A DNA stretch of 64,000 nt. Source: Thermus islandicus DSM 21543 (GTDB lineage: Bacteria > Deinococcota > Deinococci > Deinococcales > Thermaceae). Under the pieces are notes generated by a model. That model was not told the origin of the DNA. It saw only the letters and a list, made by a program, of their open reading frames with translations, and made no database searches. Shown here in pieces: positions 53,943 to 63,583 of this stretch. The stretch covers positions 124,001 to 188,000 of the forward strand of contig NZ_ATXJ01000001.1 in the NCBI RefSeq assembly GCF_000421625.1, read 5' to 3'. Positions within the stretch are counted from its first letter, which is position 1, and each line of letters opens with the position of its first letter. The translations under genes were made by a program, and so were the position numbers.

Positions 53943-53972
53943 ATCATAAAGGGCTCATCGGGGCCTTGTCAA
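53943..53972 (-). promoter_or_regulatory. slpA promoter
   Basis: Minus strand: TTGACA (53972-53967), 18-bp spacer, TATGAT (53948-53943). The -35 is a perfect consensus. Transcription should start near 53936 and give a leader of about 125 nt, close to the long slpA leader described for T. thermophilus as I recall. Confidence 0.8.
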
Positions 53973-53995
53973 GCCCGGAAGGCTTCCCCTATACT
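53966..53995 (+). promoter_or_regulatory. glmS promoter, sharing its -35 with slpA
   Basis: Plus strand: TTGTCA (53966-53971), 18-bp spacer, TATACT (53990-53995). The -35 overlaps the slpA -35 (TTGACA on the other strand) base for base except one position. Transcription would start near 54002, about 26 nt before the predicted ribozyme cleavage site. Confidence 0.6.
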
Positions 53996-54020
53996 CCCCC
54001 TGGGGCTTTTGCCCCTGAAG

Positions 54021-54150
54021 GCGGGAAGCGCAGGGGGCCTTCTGGCCTCACGAGGTGGCGGACCCCCAAAGGGGGATAACCGGCGAGGGCCGGGAAAGAT
54101 CGAAGGATCCGCGGATGCCGCCCGGGGTGCGCCCGCCCCGCCCGCCTAAG
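54021..54150 (+). ncRNA. glmS ribozyme/riboswitch candidate
   Basis: The leader of glmS carries, in order, the landmarks of the glmS ribozyme: AGCGC at 54027-54031 (cleavage expected between A54027 and G54028), a small hairpin GGCC-TTCT-GGCC, the conserved CACGAGGTGG, inserted hairpins (CCCCC-AAA-GGGGG; CCGGC...GCCGG), then GATCGAAGGATCCGCGGATG and CCGCCCGG. In the known ribozyme, glucosamine-6-phosphate triggers self-cleavage and so lowers GlmS synthesis. The order, the upstream promoter and the downstream glmS gene all agree. The 3' boundary is approximate, and the remaining 90 nt to the start contain C/G-rich stems. Confidence 0.75.
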
Positions 54151-54241
54151 GACCCCCAAGGGAAAGCCCGCCCCGCGAGGGGGGGACAACCAAGGGGGAG
54201 GGCAGACGAGGGGGGCTTCCGCCCCCCGGAGAGGGGGTTTT

Positions 54242-56056
<1,815 letters not shown>

Positions 56057-56059
56057 GGC

Positions 56060-57652
56060 CTAGACCAGGCGGAGAAAGACCTCCACCAGCCTCGGGTCCA
56101 GGCCCTTGCCGGCCTGGGCCCGAAGCTCCTCCCGGGCCCTCTCGGGGGGCCAGGCGGGCTTGTAGGGGCGCTCGGAGACCAGGGCGTCCCAGACGTCCGC
56201 CACGGCGAAGATCCGGGCCTCGAGGGGGATCTCCTCCCCCTTGAGGCCCTTGGGGTAGCCCGAGCCATCCCAGCGCTCGTGGTGGTGGAGGACCACGTTC
56301 AGGGCGGTCTTGGGGAAGAAGGGGAGGTCCTTGAGGATCTCCAGGCCCACCTCGGGGTGGGTCTGGACCAGGCGCCACTCCCGGGTGACCAGGGCGGAGG
56401 GCTTCTTCAGCACCTCGTCGGGAAGGGCCAGCTTCCCCAGGTCGTGGAAGTAGGCCCCCAGGCGCAGGCCCTCGAGGTCGGGAAAGCCCAGGGCCTTGGC
56501 CAGGCGCACGGCGAGCTCGGCCACCCTCTCCGTGTGGCCCTTGGTCTCCAGGTCCCGGCACTCCAAGACCCGGGAAAGGGCCTTGAGGGCGGCCTCCCGG
56601 GTGAGGCGGAGGGCACGGAGCTGGAAGAGGCGCTCTAGGGCCTCCTCCAGCCTCTTGGCCACCACCTTGAGGAGGTCCTCGTCCCCCTTGCGGTAGGGCA
56701 CCCTCTCCCCGAAGGTGGCCAGGGCCAGCACGCCGTACGGCCTGCCCCGGAGCCTTAAGGGAACCAGGAGGGCGGAGCGGAGGCCGAGTTCAACGAAGGG
56801 CCTGAGGGCGCCGGGAAAGCGGGCGTAGTCCTCCACGTAGACCGGCCCCTCCCAGAGGCCGGGGTGGCCTAGGTCAGCCCTGAAAGGGCTACCTTGCAGC
56901 CCCTGGCCGAAGCGGACGGGGTGGGCCTGGTAGAGGCGGGGGAGGCCCCTGGGGTAGCGGCCCACCATCACCTCCGGGCGCACCTCCCCCTTGCGGAAGC
57001 GGTAGAGGGCCCCCCCGTGGTAGGGGGTGAGGCGGAGCAGGGTTTCCAGGGCCTCCCTGGCCATCCCCAGGGGCTCCCGGGAAGCCTCCAGGGAAAGGGA
57101 AAGCTCCAGGAGGGCCTTGTGGCGCTCCGCCTCGAGGCGGGCCTCCTCCAAGGCGGCGATCCGGGCCAGGGCCATCCCCGCCGCCTCAGCCAGGGCCTGG
57201 GCCAGGAAGGCCTCCTCGGGGAGGATCTCCCCCGCTTCCCCCACGGTGTCCAGGGAGAGCACCCCCAAGACCTGTCCCTTGGGGTCGCGAAGGGGTACCC
57301 CCAGGTAGGCCCCGGGCCGGGGCCGGCTCTCCAGGAACACCGCAGAAGGCTCCGCGAGGACGTCGGGAAGGAAGACCATCCTTCCCTCTTCCAGGACGCG
57401 CCAGGAAACCCCCTGGCCCCGGCTCAGGCGGAAACCCACCCTCTCGGCGGAAAGCCCCGCCGCGGCCACCAGCTCCAAAACGTCCTCCTCCGGGCGGTAG
57501 AGGAGGAGGAGGGCCGAAGCCGCCCGGGTGCTCTCCTTCAGGACCCCCACGGTCTTGCAATAGACCTCCTCCCGGCGCTCCAGGGGGGCGAGCAGGCGGA
57601 AGGCCCGGGCCAAGGCCTCGAGGCGCTTCCGCTCCAGGGCCCCGGCACCCAT
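56060..57652 (-). CDS. GAF-GAF-HD-GYP cyclic-di-GMP phosphodiesterase
   Basis: This 530-residue protein has two GAF sensor domains (about residues 10-170 and 185-345). A complete HD-GYP domain follows (about 350-530): HDLGKLALPDEVLKKP, QTHPEVGLEIL, HHHERWDGSGYPKGLKGEEIPLEARIFAVADVWDAL. All metal ligands and the GYP motif are intact, so it should degrade cyclic di-GMP. ATG 57652 was chosen: TACAAT (57667-57662) ends 9 nt upstream, and the longer frame is antisense-like and atypical. It is cytoplasmic and responds to a small ligand through GAF. Confidence 0.9.
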   Translation of the reverse strand: MGAGALERKRLEALARAFRLLAPLERREEVYCKTVGVLKESTRAASALLLLYRPEEDVLELVAAAGLSAERVGFRLSRGQGVSWRVLEEGRMVFLPDVLAEPSAVFLESRPRPGAYLGVPLRDPKGQVLGVLSLDTVGEAGEILPEEAFLAQALAEAAGMALARIAALEEARLEAERHKALLELSLSLEASREPLGMAREALETLLRLTPYHGGALYRFRKGEVRPEVMVGRYPRGLPRLYQAHPVRFGQGLQGSPFRADLGHPGLWEGPVYVEDYARFPGALRPFVELGLRSALLVPLRLRGRPYGVLALATFGERVPYRKGDEDLLKVVAKRLEEALERLFQLRALRLTREAALKALSRVLECRDLETKGHTERVAELAVRLAKALGFPDLEGLRLGAYFHDLGKLALPDEVLKKPSALVTREWRLVQTHPEVGLEILKDLPFFPKTALNVVLHHHERWDGSGYPKGLKGEEIPLEARIFAVADVWDALVSERPYKPAWPPERAREELRAQAGKGLDPRLVEVFLRLV

Positions 57653-57659
57653 GACCGGG

Positions 57660-58865
57660 CTATTGTACCAGGGACGGCCCCCGGTCCGCGGGGGCAAAGC
57701 CGAGGCGCGGTTCGGCCTCAAAGGCCCGCCCCCAGGGAAAGCGGAGGGAGACGAGGTCAAGCCGCCTCCCCTCCAGCGCCGCGTAAGCCCAGAGGGCGGC
57801 CACCCCCTGGGCGCCCGGGGGCAGGGGCTCGGGGTAGCGGGCCCGAAGGTAGGGCCTCCCCACCTCCCCCCACCAGTACTGGAAGTAGGCCTCGGCGAGC
57901 CGCAGAAGCCGCCCTTCCCCATTCCCCAGGAAAAGCCCCCCCTGGGCCAGGGCGCTGCCCAGGTTGTTGGCCGGGGTGCCCCAGGCGGCGTAGGCGGCGA
58001 GGCGGGCGTAGAGGCCGAGGCCCTGGAGGTAGGCCATGAGCCGAGGGTCGCCCCGGTTCACCCGGGAGAGGTCGGCCAAGGCCACCCTGTGGCGGGCCAT
58101 GAGGCGGAGAAGGTCCAAAGCGGCCTGCCTCGGGTCCTCCCCCGCGTAGGCGTAGAGGACCAGGTCCGGCCCCTCCTCCAGGGCCGCGGGGCGGGCCGCG
58201 GCGCTCCAGAGGAGCCGGGCCGCGGTTTCCCCCAAGGGGAGGCCCTCGTAGGGGGTTACCCGCCCGGCCAGGGAAGGGGTCTCGTAGACCACCGCCACCC
58301 GAAGCCCGGGCCTGAGGGCCCGGAGGAGGAGGACCTGCCCCGCCTCATCGGCCCCGGGACGGCTGGGATAGGGCAGGGAAGCCGCCTCCTGGGGTGCGGG
58401 GGAGCCCCTTAGGGCGTCGTCCCATACCGCTTCCACATACACCTCAGGAAACCCCGACCAAGGGGAGAGGGCCTTCAGGACCCGAAGGTTCCGTTCCCTT
58501 TGGGTGGTGTCCCAGCGGGGCACCACCCCGAAGAGGTAGAGCCTCCCGCCATACCGCACCCGCCAGGAAAGGAGGGGACCCAGGCGGGCCAGGGCGTCCT
58601 CCGGGGGCAGGGAAAGGTGGCGGCTCTGAAGTAGCCCTCCGTAGGCTAGGGCGTCCAGGGCAGCCACTAGGCCCTCTCCCGGGTTGGAAAGGAGCCAGGC
58701 GCGAAGCCGGGAAAGGTCCGCCCCCTCCGGTCCCCGGTAGGCCTCCCGGGGCGGGCAGAGGACCAACCCCCAGTCGCAGGGGGCCCAGCTGGGCGGACGG
58801 TCGTCCAGGGGAAGGTAAAGAAGGGCGAGCAGGGAAGCGGTCCAGCGAGGCCAGGCCCCGATCAC
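57660..58865 (-). CDS. DUF4127 family protein
   Basis: This 401-residue protein matches DUF4127 landmarks: [13 protein letters not shown] near the start, [33 protein letters not shown] and [17 protein letters not shown]. The family is found in Firmicutes and Thermus and has no known function. The fold may be a metal-dependent sugar or phosphate hydrolase. GTG start overlaps the trxB stop by 3 bases (GTGA), so the two are one operon. Its final codons form part of the HD-GYP promoter. Confidence 0.82.
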   Translation of the reverse strand: MIGAWPRWTASLLALLYLPLDDRPPSWAPCDWGLVLCPPREAYRGPEGADLSRLRAWLLSNPGEGLVAALDALAYGGLLQSRHLSLPPEDALARLGPLLSWRVRYGGRLYLFGVVPRWDTTQRERNLRVLKALSPWSGFPEVYVEAVWDDALRGSPAPQEAASLPYPSRPGADEAGQVLLLRALRPGLRVAVVYETPSLAGRVTPYEGLPLGETAARLLWSAAARPAALEEGPDLVLYAYAGEDPRQAALDLLRLMARHRVALADLSRVNRGDPRLMAYLQGLGLYARLAAYAAWGTPANNLGSALAQGGLFLGNGEGRLLRLAEAYFQYWWGEVGRPYLRARYPEPLPPGAQGVAALWAYAALEGRRLDLVSLRFPWGRAFEAEPRLGFAPADRGPSLVQ

Positions 58866-59851
58866 CCCGCCGCCTTAGGGGTCTCGGCCTGGTGCGTTTC
58901 CTCCAGGTACCTTTCCGCCATCATGGCCGCCCGGGTCCCCGCCCCTACGCTGGTGGTGAGCTGGCGGTAAATGGGGTCGGCCACGTCCCCCGCGGCGAAG
59001 ATTCCGGGCACCGAGGTGAAGACCTCGTCCCGCACGGCGATATAGCCATCGGGCCTGAGCTCCACCACCCCCTTGAGGAAGGCGGTGTTGGGCTCGTGGC
59101 CGATGAAGACGAAGACGCCGTCCGCGGGGTAGAGGTACTCCTCCCCGGTCTTCAGGTTTTTAAGGCGGACCCCCGTCACCTGGTCCTCCCCCAGGATCTC
59201 GGTGACGATGTGGGAGAAGAGGAAGTGCATCTTGGGGTTCTGGAAGGCCCGCCTTTGGGCCACCTTGTTGGCCCGAAGCTCGTCCCGGCGGTGGACGAGG
59301 GTCACCTTGCGGGCGAACTTGGTGAGGAAAAGGCCCTCCTCCACCGCGGCATCCCCCCCGCCCACCACCACCACCTCCTTGTCCCGGAAGAAGTAGCCGT
59401 CGCAGGTGGCGCAGGTGGAAACCCCCCGGCCGTAAAACTTGTCCTCCCCAGGCACCCCAAGCCTCCGGGGATTGGCCCCGGTGGCGAGGATGACCGCCCG
59501 GGCCCGGTAGCTCCGCTCGTAGCCCCGCACCAGAAAACCCCCTTCGGCCCTCTCTAGCCCCAAGACCTCGTCCATGACGATCCGGGCCCCGAACTTCTCG
59601 GCCTGGGCTACCATGCGGGCCGCAAGCTCAGGGCCCGAGATCCCCTCGGGGAAACCGGGGTAGTTTTCCACCTCCTCCGTCTGGGCGATCTGCCCACCCG
59701 GAAGGCCCTTTTCCAGGATGATCGTCTTGAGCTGGGCCCGGCCCGCATAGATCCCTGCGGTGAGCCCGGCAGGCCCCCCACCCACGATGACCACGTCGTA
59801 GGCTTCCTCCTCCGGCCTTGCGCCCGAACGAACCCCTAGGGTCAAGTCCAT
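58862..59851 (-). CDS. trxB: thioredoxin reductase
   Basis: This 329-residue flavoprotein reduces thioredoxin. It has the FAD-binding motif [21 protein letters not shown], the redox pair CATC (about residues 146-149, in [11 protein letters not shown]), the NAD(P)H-binding [17 protein letters not shown] followed by [10 protein letters not shown], and the second FAD motif [18 protein letters not shown] suggests NADPH use (HRRxxxRA pattern). ATG 59851 was chosen because a GGAGGGAGGAGG ribosome site precedes it; the longer frame crosses the promoter region. Confidence 0.96.
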   Translation of the reverse strand: MDLTLGVRSGARPEEEAYDVVIVGGGPAGLTAGIYAGRAQLKTIILEKGLPGGQIAQTEEVENYPGFPEGISGPELAARMVAQAEKFGARIVMDEVLGLERAEGGFLVRGYERSYRARAVILATGANPRRLGVPGEDKFYGRGVSTCATCDGYFFRDKEVVVVGGGDAAVEEGLFLTKFARKVTLVHRRDELRANKVAQRRAFQNPKMHFLFSHIVTEILGEDQVTGVRLKNLKTGEEYLYPADGVFVFIGHEPNTAFLKGVVELRPDGYIAVRDEVFTSVPGIFAAGDVADPIYRQLTTSVGAGTRAAMMAERYLEETHQAETPKAAG

Positions 59852-59870
59852 GCCGCCTCCTCCCTCCAGG

Positions 59871-59899
59871 ATACCCCCCAGGATACAGATAGGGGGTAT
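59871..59899. promoter_or_regulatory. inverted repeat upstream of trxB
   Basis: ATACCCCC (59871-59878) and GGGGGTAT (59892-59899) are inverted repeats separated by 13 bp, 20-48 bp before the trxB ATG, in an unusually AT-containing stretch. The minus-strand TATACC within it could be a -10. It is a possible operator for redox control. Confidence 0.35.
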
Positions 59900-59940
59900 A
59901 TCACCTAGCCTGGCCCGAGGGGAACGGGACGTCAAGGGGG

Positions 59941-59960
59941 AAAAACGCAATCCGAGCCGC
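59941..59960 (-). terminator. 3' processing/terminator element of the tRNA operon
   Basis: After the CCA of tRNA-Glu(CTC) the minus strand reads GCGGCTCGGATTGCGTTTTT. Its 12-nt GCGGCTCGGATT is complementary to the 5' flank of the same tRNA (60044-60055), and a T5 run follows, so it can both enclose the tRNA in a stalk and terminate transcription. Confidence 0.55.
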
Positions 59961-59963
59961 ACC

Positions 59964-60039
59964 TGGTGACCCCAGGGGGATTCGAACCCCCGTCTCGGCC
60001 TTGAGAGGGCCGTGTCCTAGGCCTCTAGACGATGGGGCC
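59964..60039 (-). tRNA. tRNA-Glu(CTC)
   Basis: This 76-nt tRNA starts GGCCCCATCGTCTAGAGG. The anticodon loop CTCTCAA gives anticodon CTC (GAG codons). The T-arm is GGGGGTTCGAATCCCCC and CCA is encoded. The acceptor stem GGCCCCA/TGGGGTC pairs. It is the last of three tRNAs in the operon. Confidence 0.95.
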
Positions 60040-60059
60040 GCACGCGGCTCGGATCGCTT

Positions 60060-60134
60060 TGGTGACCCCAGGGGGATTCGAACCCCCGCCGCCGCCTTGA
60101 AAGGGCGGTGACCTAACCGCTAGTCGATGGGGCC
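60060..60134 (-). tRNA. tRNA-Glu(TTC)
   Basis: This 75-nt tRNA starts GGCCCCATCGACTAGCGG. The anticodon loop CTTTCAA gives anticodon TTC (GAA and GAG codons). It shares the acceptor stem and T-arm with the neighbouring tRNA-Glu(CTC), indicating duplication. CCA is encoded. Confidence 0.95.
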
Positions 60135-60141
60135 AAAAGTT

Positions 60142-60217
60142 TGGCTGGGGTGCGTGGATTCGAACCACGACCGGCGGATCCAGAGTCCGCTGTCCTACCC
60201 TTAGACGACACCCCAGC
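60142..60217 (-). tRNA. tRNA-Gln(CTG)
   Basis: This 76-nt tRNA starts GCTGGGGTGTCGTCTAAGG. The anticodon loop CTCTGGA gives anticodon CTG (CAG codons). The acceptor GCTGGGG/CCCCAGC pairs, the T-arm is CGTGGTTCGAATCCACG and CCA is encoded. It is the first gene of the tRNA operon. Confidence 0.95.
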
Positions 60218-60247
60218 AGGGCATGCCCGACCCCTCGGGCAGAGGTT

Positions 60248-60276
60248 ATGGTACACTCTGAGGGGCAGATTGGCAA
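60248..60276 (-). promoter_or_regulatory. promoter of the tRNA Gln-Glu-Glu operon
   Basis: Minus strand: TTGCCA (60276-60271), 17-bp spacer, TACCAT (60253-60248), about 30 nt before the mature tRNA-Gln 5' end. Confidence 0.7.
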
Positions 60277-60291
60277 GCCCCATCGGTCCCT

Positions 60292-60879
60292 ATGGAAGAA
60301 AGTCTTTTACGAATCCTAAGCCAGTACGTCTCTTCCCGGGCCGCGGAGAACCTCGTGCGCCGGGCCCTGACCCTGGGGAGGCCCTCCCGGCCTGAGGACT
60401 GGGCCAGGCTGGTGGAGGAAGGGATCTGGCCCGAGCTGAGGCGGCTCCTTCCCTTCAGGGAGATGCCTCCCGAGCTCAAGGCCTGGGTGCGGGAAAGGCG
60501 AAGCCAAGCCCCTCCCGAGGAGGAAGAGGAAGGGGAGGAGGCAGCCCTTTGGGAGGCCGTAGACCTGGAAGACCCCGCCCTCCGGGCCCGCCTGGCCCAG
60601 CGCCTGGCCCGCCTCGAGGGGGTGGTCGGGGTGGTGGTGGCCGGGGAAAGCGGCAGGGAGGAGCTCTTCGCCGGGGAGCCCGTCTCCTTGGACCCGGCCC
60701 ACCTCCTCCTGAGGCGGCAAGGGTACCGCACCTTCTACGCCGTCTTTGGGGAGCGCCTGGTGGCCCTGCGCGCCCTGGGCCAGGGGTATGTGGGGATCGC
60801 CGCGCACAAGGAGATCAACGTGGGCCGCCTTCTGCACGGGCTCAGGCGGCTAGTGAACGCGAAGGAGGTGGAGGGATGA
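60292..60879 (+). CDS. hypothetical protein, possible Roadblock/LC7-like domain
   Basis: This 195-residue protein has an N-terminal helical segment (ILSQYVSSRAAENLVRRAL) and an acidic linker (PPEEEEEGEEAAL). The C-terminal domain of about 100 residues, RLEGVVGVVVAGESGREELF... YAVFGERLVALRALGQGYVGIAAHKEINVGRLLHGL, has the strand order and GRLLHGLRRL helix of Roadblock/LC7 domains that regulate small GTPases in bacteria. No GTPase gene is adjacent. The stop overlaps the next gene (ATGA), so the two genes probably work together. Confidence 0.6.
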   Translation: MEESLLRILSQYVSSRAAENLVRRALTLGRPSRPEDWARLVEEGIWPELRRLLPFREMPPELKAWVRERRSQAPPEEEEEGEEAALWEAVDLEDPALRARLAQRLARLEGVVGVVVAGESGREELFAGEPVSLDPAHLLLRRQGYRTFYAVFGERLVALRALGQGYVGIAAHKEINVGRLLHGLRRLVNAKEVEG

Positions 60880-62543
60880 AGAGGTGGCTTTTCCTGGCGG
60901 CGCTTTTCGGCTTGGCTCTGGCCGCACCCCTACCCCAGGTGTACGACCGCCTGGAGCGGGCCCTGGCCCAGGTGCGCCTGGACAACCCCACCCAGGCCCT
61001 GGCGGCCTTGGACCAGGCCCAAGGCCTCTTGCGCCAGGAGGCGGAGGGCCTTCCCCCGGTCCTCCGCGACGCAGCCATGGGCAATCTCCAGGAGGCGCGC
61101 CAGGCGGTGGTGCGGAAGAGCCGGGCGGACCTCGAGGCCCGCCTCCTCCTGGTGCGCCACCTCCTGGGTAAGGCCCTCTACGACGGCTTCTTCCAGGCCC
61201 CGCAAGGGGAGAAGGCCGCCTACCTCGCCCGCCTGGCCCGGGCCACGGGCCTGGGGCAGGGGGAGGTCCAGGAGGCGATAGGCCTTCCCCCCGAGGAGGC
61301 GAGGCGGCGCCTGGAGGGCCGCTACCTGGAGCTTATGGCCCAGGACCTGGCCCAGGCCCTCTCCGCCTCCTCCCGCCCGCAGGCCTACCTGGCCCTGGCC
61401 CGGGCCTACGCCCGGTTCCTGGTGGTCCAGGACAGCCCCCAGAGCACCCTAAAGGCCCAGGATTTCGTCCAGACCCTGGCTAGGGTATCCGGAGGGGAGG
61501 CCTTCCGCCCCCAGGTTCAGGAGCTGGAGAAGAGGGTGGGCCTCTGGAAAGAGGCCCTCAAGGGGAGCACGGCCCAGGCCGCCCCCCCGCCCCCCCCCGC
61601 CCCCCACCCCCCCGCACCCCAGAGCGCGCCCCTCCCCACCCCCCAGGCCCCTCCCCCCAGAACCCCCCTGGCGGAAACCCCCCTTCCCCAGGCGCTCCGG
61701 GAGGAGACCAGCCTCCTCCGCCTCGAGCCCGAGGTGGCCCGGCGCGTGGGGGAGGCCCTGGAGCGCATGGCCATCCCCAGCCTGGTGAACTGGCTGGACT
61801 TCCTGGACGAGGTGCGCAGCGGCCTGGCCCAAGCCCTGCTGTACACGCAAAACGGCCAGCACGAGCGCTCAAGGGCCCAGCTGGCCTACGCCTACAGCCG
61901 CTTCCGCCTCAAGGTCTACCCGGTGGTGGGGGCTTACGCCCCGGACCTGGCCGAGCGCGCCGACCGGCTCTTCCTCCTTATGCAAAACGCGGTGGGCCTG
62001 CGAACCGTGGACTTCGCCCTCCTCCTGGGGGAGGTCCAGGAGATGGAGGAAAGGCTCCTCGGGGGCACCCTGGGGCCCTGGCACGGCCTCCAGGTGGAGG
62101 TGCAGCTCTTCCTCCTGGGCCTGCCCCGGGCCATCTTCTTCCTCCTGGCCGCGGCCTTGGCCTTCTTTCCCCTCTACCTGATCCGCCTCACCTTCGGGGG
62201 CAGGAACGTGTACTGGAACCTCCTGGGGCTCGCCTTCCTCTTCCTGGTGCTTCCCATCGTCACCGAAGGGCTCTCCTACATGGGCTCCATCCTGGCCGAG
62301 TACGGGGGCCTGCCCGCCCTGGGGGTGCTCTCCAACCTCTCCGTGGCCCAGGCCCTGATGCCCTACCTGGCCTGGGGGCTCTCCGCCTTCCTGGTGGTGG
62401 CCCTGGCCACCGCAGGGCTCCGGGGCATCGCCGCCCAGTTCGGCCTCCTCAAGGAGCGGGGGGCGGAGGTAGTCACCACGGAGGAAAGGCCCTCCTCCAC
62501 CCTCACCAGCGAGACCATCGTGGAGTGGGACGAGGAGTTCTAG
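60876..62543 (+). CDS. hypothetical exported membrane protein
   Basis: This 555-residue protein has a signal peptide (MKRWLFLAALFGLALAAP) and about 200 residues of TPR-like helices (LDNPTQALAALDQAQGLL, AQAYLALARAYARFLV). A proline-rich stretch (residues about 225-270), a helical region (about 270-400), three or four membrane helices (about 405-520) and a short cytoplasmic tail (TTEERPSSTLTSETIVEWD) follow. I recognise no family. The layout resembles an envelope anchor that links periplasmic repeats to a cytoplasmic tail. It overlaps the Roadblock-like gene, and GGAGG precedes the ATG. Confidence 0.65.
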   Translation: MKRWLFLAALFGLALAAPLPQVYDRLERALAQVRLDNPTQALAALDQAQGLLRQEAEGLPPVLRDAAMGNLQEARQAVVRKSRADLEARLLLVRHLLGKALYDGFFQAPQGEKAAYLARLARATGLGQGEVQEAIGLPPEEARRRLEGRYLELMAQDLAQALSASSRPQAYLALARAYARFLVVQDSPQSTLKAQDFVQTLARVSGGEAFRPQVQELEKRVGLWKEALKGSTAQAAPPPPPAPHPPAPQSAPLPTPQAPPPRTPLAETPLPQALREETSLLRLEPEVARRVGEALERMAIPSLVNWLDFLDEVRSGLAQALLYTQNGQHERSRAQLAYAYSRFRLKVYPVVGAYAPDLAERADRLFLLMQNAVGLRTVDFALLLGEVQEMEERLLGGTLGPWHGLQVEVQLFLLGLPRAIFFLLAAALAFFPLYLIRLTFGGRNVYWNLLGLAFLFLVLPIVTEGLSYMGSILAEYGGLPALGVLSNLSVAQALMPYLAWGLSAFLVVALATAGLRGIAAQFGLLKERGAEVVTTEERPSSTLTSETIVEWDEEF

Positions 62544-62545
62544 GC

Positions 62546-62574
62546 CCCCCCGCTCTGGCGCCAGAGCTGGGGGC
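62546..62574. terminator. palindromic terminator between convergent genes
   Basis: GCTCTGGCGCCAGAGC (62552-62567) is a perfect 16-bp palindrome flanked by CCCCC and GGGGG. It lies just after the stop of the plus-strand gene and at the end of the fmt transcript, so it can serve both directions. Confidence 0.6.
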
Positions 62575-62576
62575 CC

Positions 62577-62660
62577 AACGCGGGCTTGCACCCGCATGGG
62601 GGCCCCGGTCAACGTATCCGAGACCCCCTTCCTGAGGCTTTCCTTGTGCCTGGGCTCGGA
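62577..62660 (-). other. unexplained structured intergenic stretch after fmt
   Basis: On the minus strand ATCCGAG (62661-62655) pairs with CTCGGAT (62625-62619) with an inner AGGC/GCCT stem. GCGGG-TGCAAG-CCCGC follows, flanked by direct copies of GGGCCCCCA. It is not a complete tRNA and matches no riboswitch I know. It may be a structured 3' untranslated region or a small RNA. Confidence 0.4.
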
Positions 62661-62668
62661 TGCGGGGG

Positions 62669-63583
62669 CTACTCCAAGCGGGTTCCCGGCCCCACCCCGT
62701 ACCCCCGGGCCCAGTCGGCGGCGGGCATAGGGCGCCTGCCCTCGGGCTGGACCTCGAGGAGGCGGAGGAGTCCCTCCCCCGTGCCCACCAGGACCCCTTC
62801 CCGGTCCACAGCCTGCACCACCCCAGGCGCTCCCCGCCCCGGCTCCGGCCGCATCCTGAGGGCCTTCACCCGCCTTCCCCCGTGGAAGAAGTAGCTCCCG
62901 GGCCAGGGCTGGACCCCCCGGTGGCGGTTAAAGATGGCCTCGGCGCTCTCCTCAAAGCGCACCCTTCCCTCCTCCTTGGTGAGGAGGGGGGCGTAGCTGG
63001 CCTCCCCCTCCTGGGGGACGGGGACGAGGTGGGGAAGCCTCTCCAGCACCTCCAGGAGAAGCTCAATGCCCTTGTCCCGGAGCCTCTCGGAGAGGGCCAC
63101 CGCGTCCTCCTCGGGAAGGATCTCCGTGCGCCAAACGGCGTAGAGGGGCCCGGTGTCCAGCCCCTCCTCGGTCTTCATGATGGAAACCCCCGTCTCCCGC
63201 TCCCCGCGGATCAGCGCCCAGGGGACGGGAGCCGGCCCCCGGTACTTGGGGAGGAGGGAGGGGTGGAGGTTGAGGAAGCCATAGGGGGGCACCTCCAGCA
63301 CCTCCTTGGGCAGCACCTTGCCGTAGGCCGCGGTGACGGCCACCTCCGGGGAAGCGGCGCGGAAAGCCTCCAGAAACTCCCGGTTGCCCTTGAGCCGCTC
63401 GGGCTTGAGGAGGGGAAGGCCGTGGTCCGAGGCGTACCGGGCCACGGGGCTCGGGGCGGGCCTTAGGCCCCTTCCCTGGGGCTTATCGGGCTGGGTCACC
63501 ACCAGGACCACCTGGTGGCGGCGGCGCAAGGCCTCGAGGACGGGCACCGACCAGGCGGGGGTGCCGAAGAAGGCCACCCTCAT
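62669..63583 (-). CDS. fmt: methionyl-tRNA formyltransferase
   Basis: This 304-residue enzyme formylates initiator Met-tRNA using 10-formyl-tetrahydrofolate. It has FFGTPAWSVPVLEAL, TQPDKPQGRG, the folate/catalytic loop NLHPSLLPKYRGPAPVPWALI (Asn-His pair), and TGVSIMKTEEGLDTGP with the catalytic Asp. The C-terminal OB-like tRNA domain (YFFHGGRRVKALRM) follows. ATG overlaps the def stop by 4 bp, the usual def-fmt operon. Confidence 0.97.
   Translation of the reverse strand: MRVAFFGTPAWSVPVLEALRRRHQVVLVVTQPDKPQGRGLRPAPSPVARYASDHGLPLLKPERLKGNREFLEAFRAASPEVAVTAAYGKVLPKEVLEVPPYGFLNLHPSLLPKYRGPAPVPWALIRGERETGVSIMKTEEGLDTGPLYAVWRTEILPEEDAVALSERLRDKGIELLLEVLERLPHLVPVPQEGEASYAPLLTKEEGRVRFEESAEAIFNRHRGVQPWPGSYFFHGGRRVKALRMRPEPGRGAPGVVQAVDREGVLVGTGEGLLRLLEVQPEGRRPMPAADWARGYGVGPGTRLE

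Noticed and set aside
62577-62620. tRNA gene suggested by the GCGGGTGCAAGCCCGC hairpin
   Set aside because: The T-loop consensus is absent and no D-arm, anticodon arm or acceptor pairing can be built around it.
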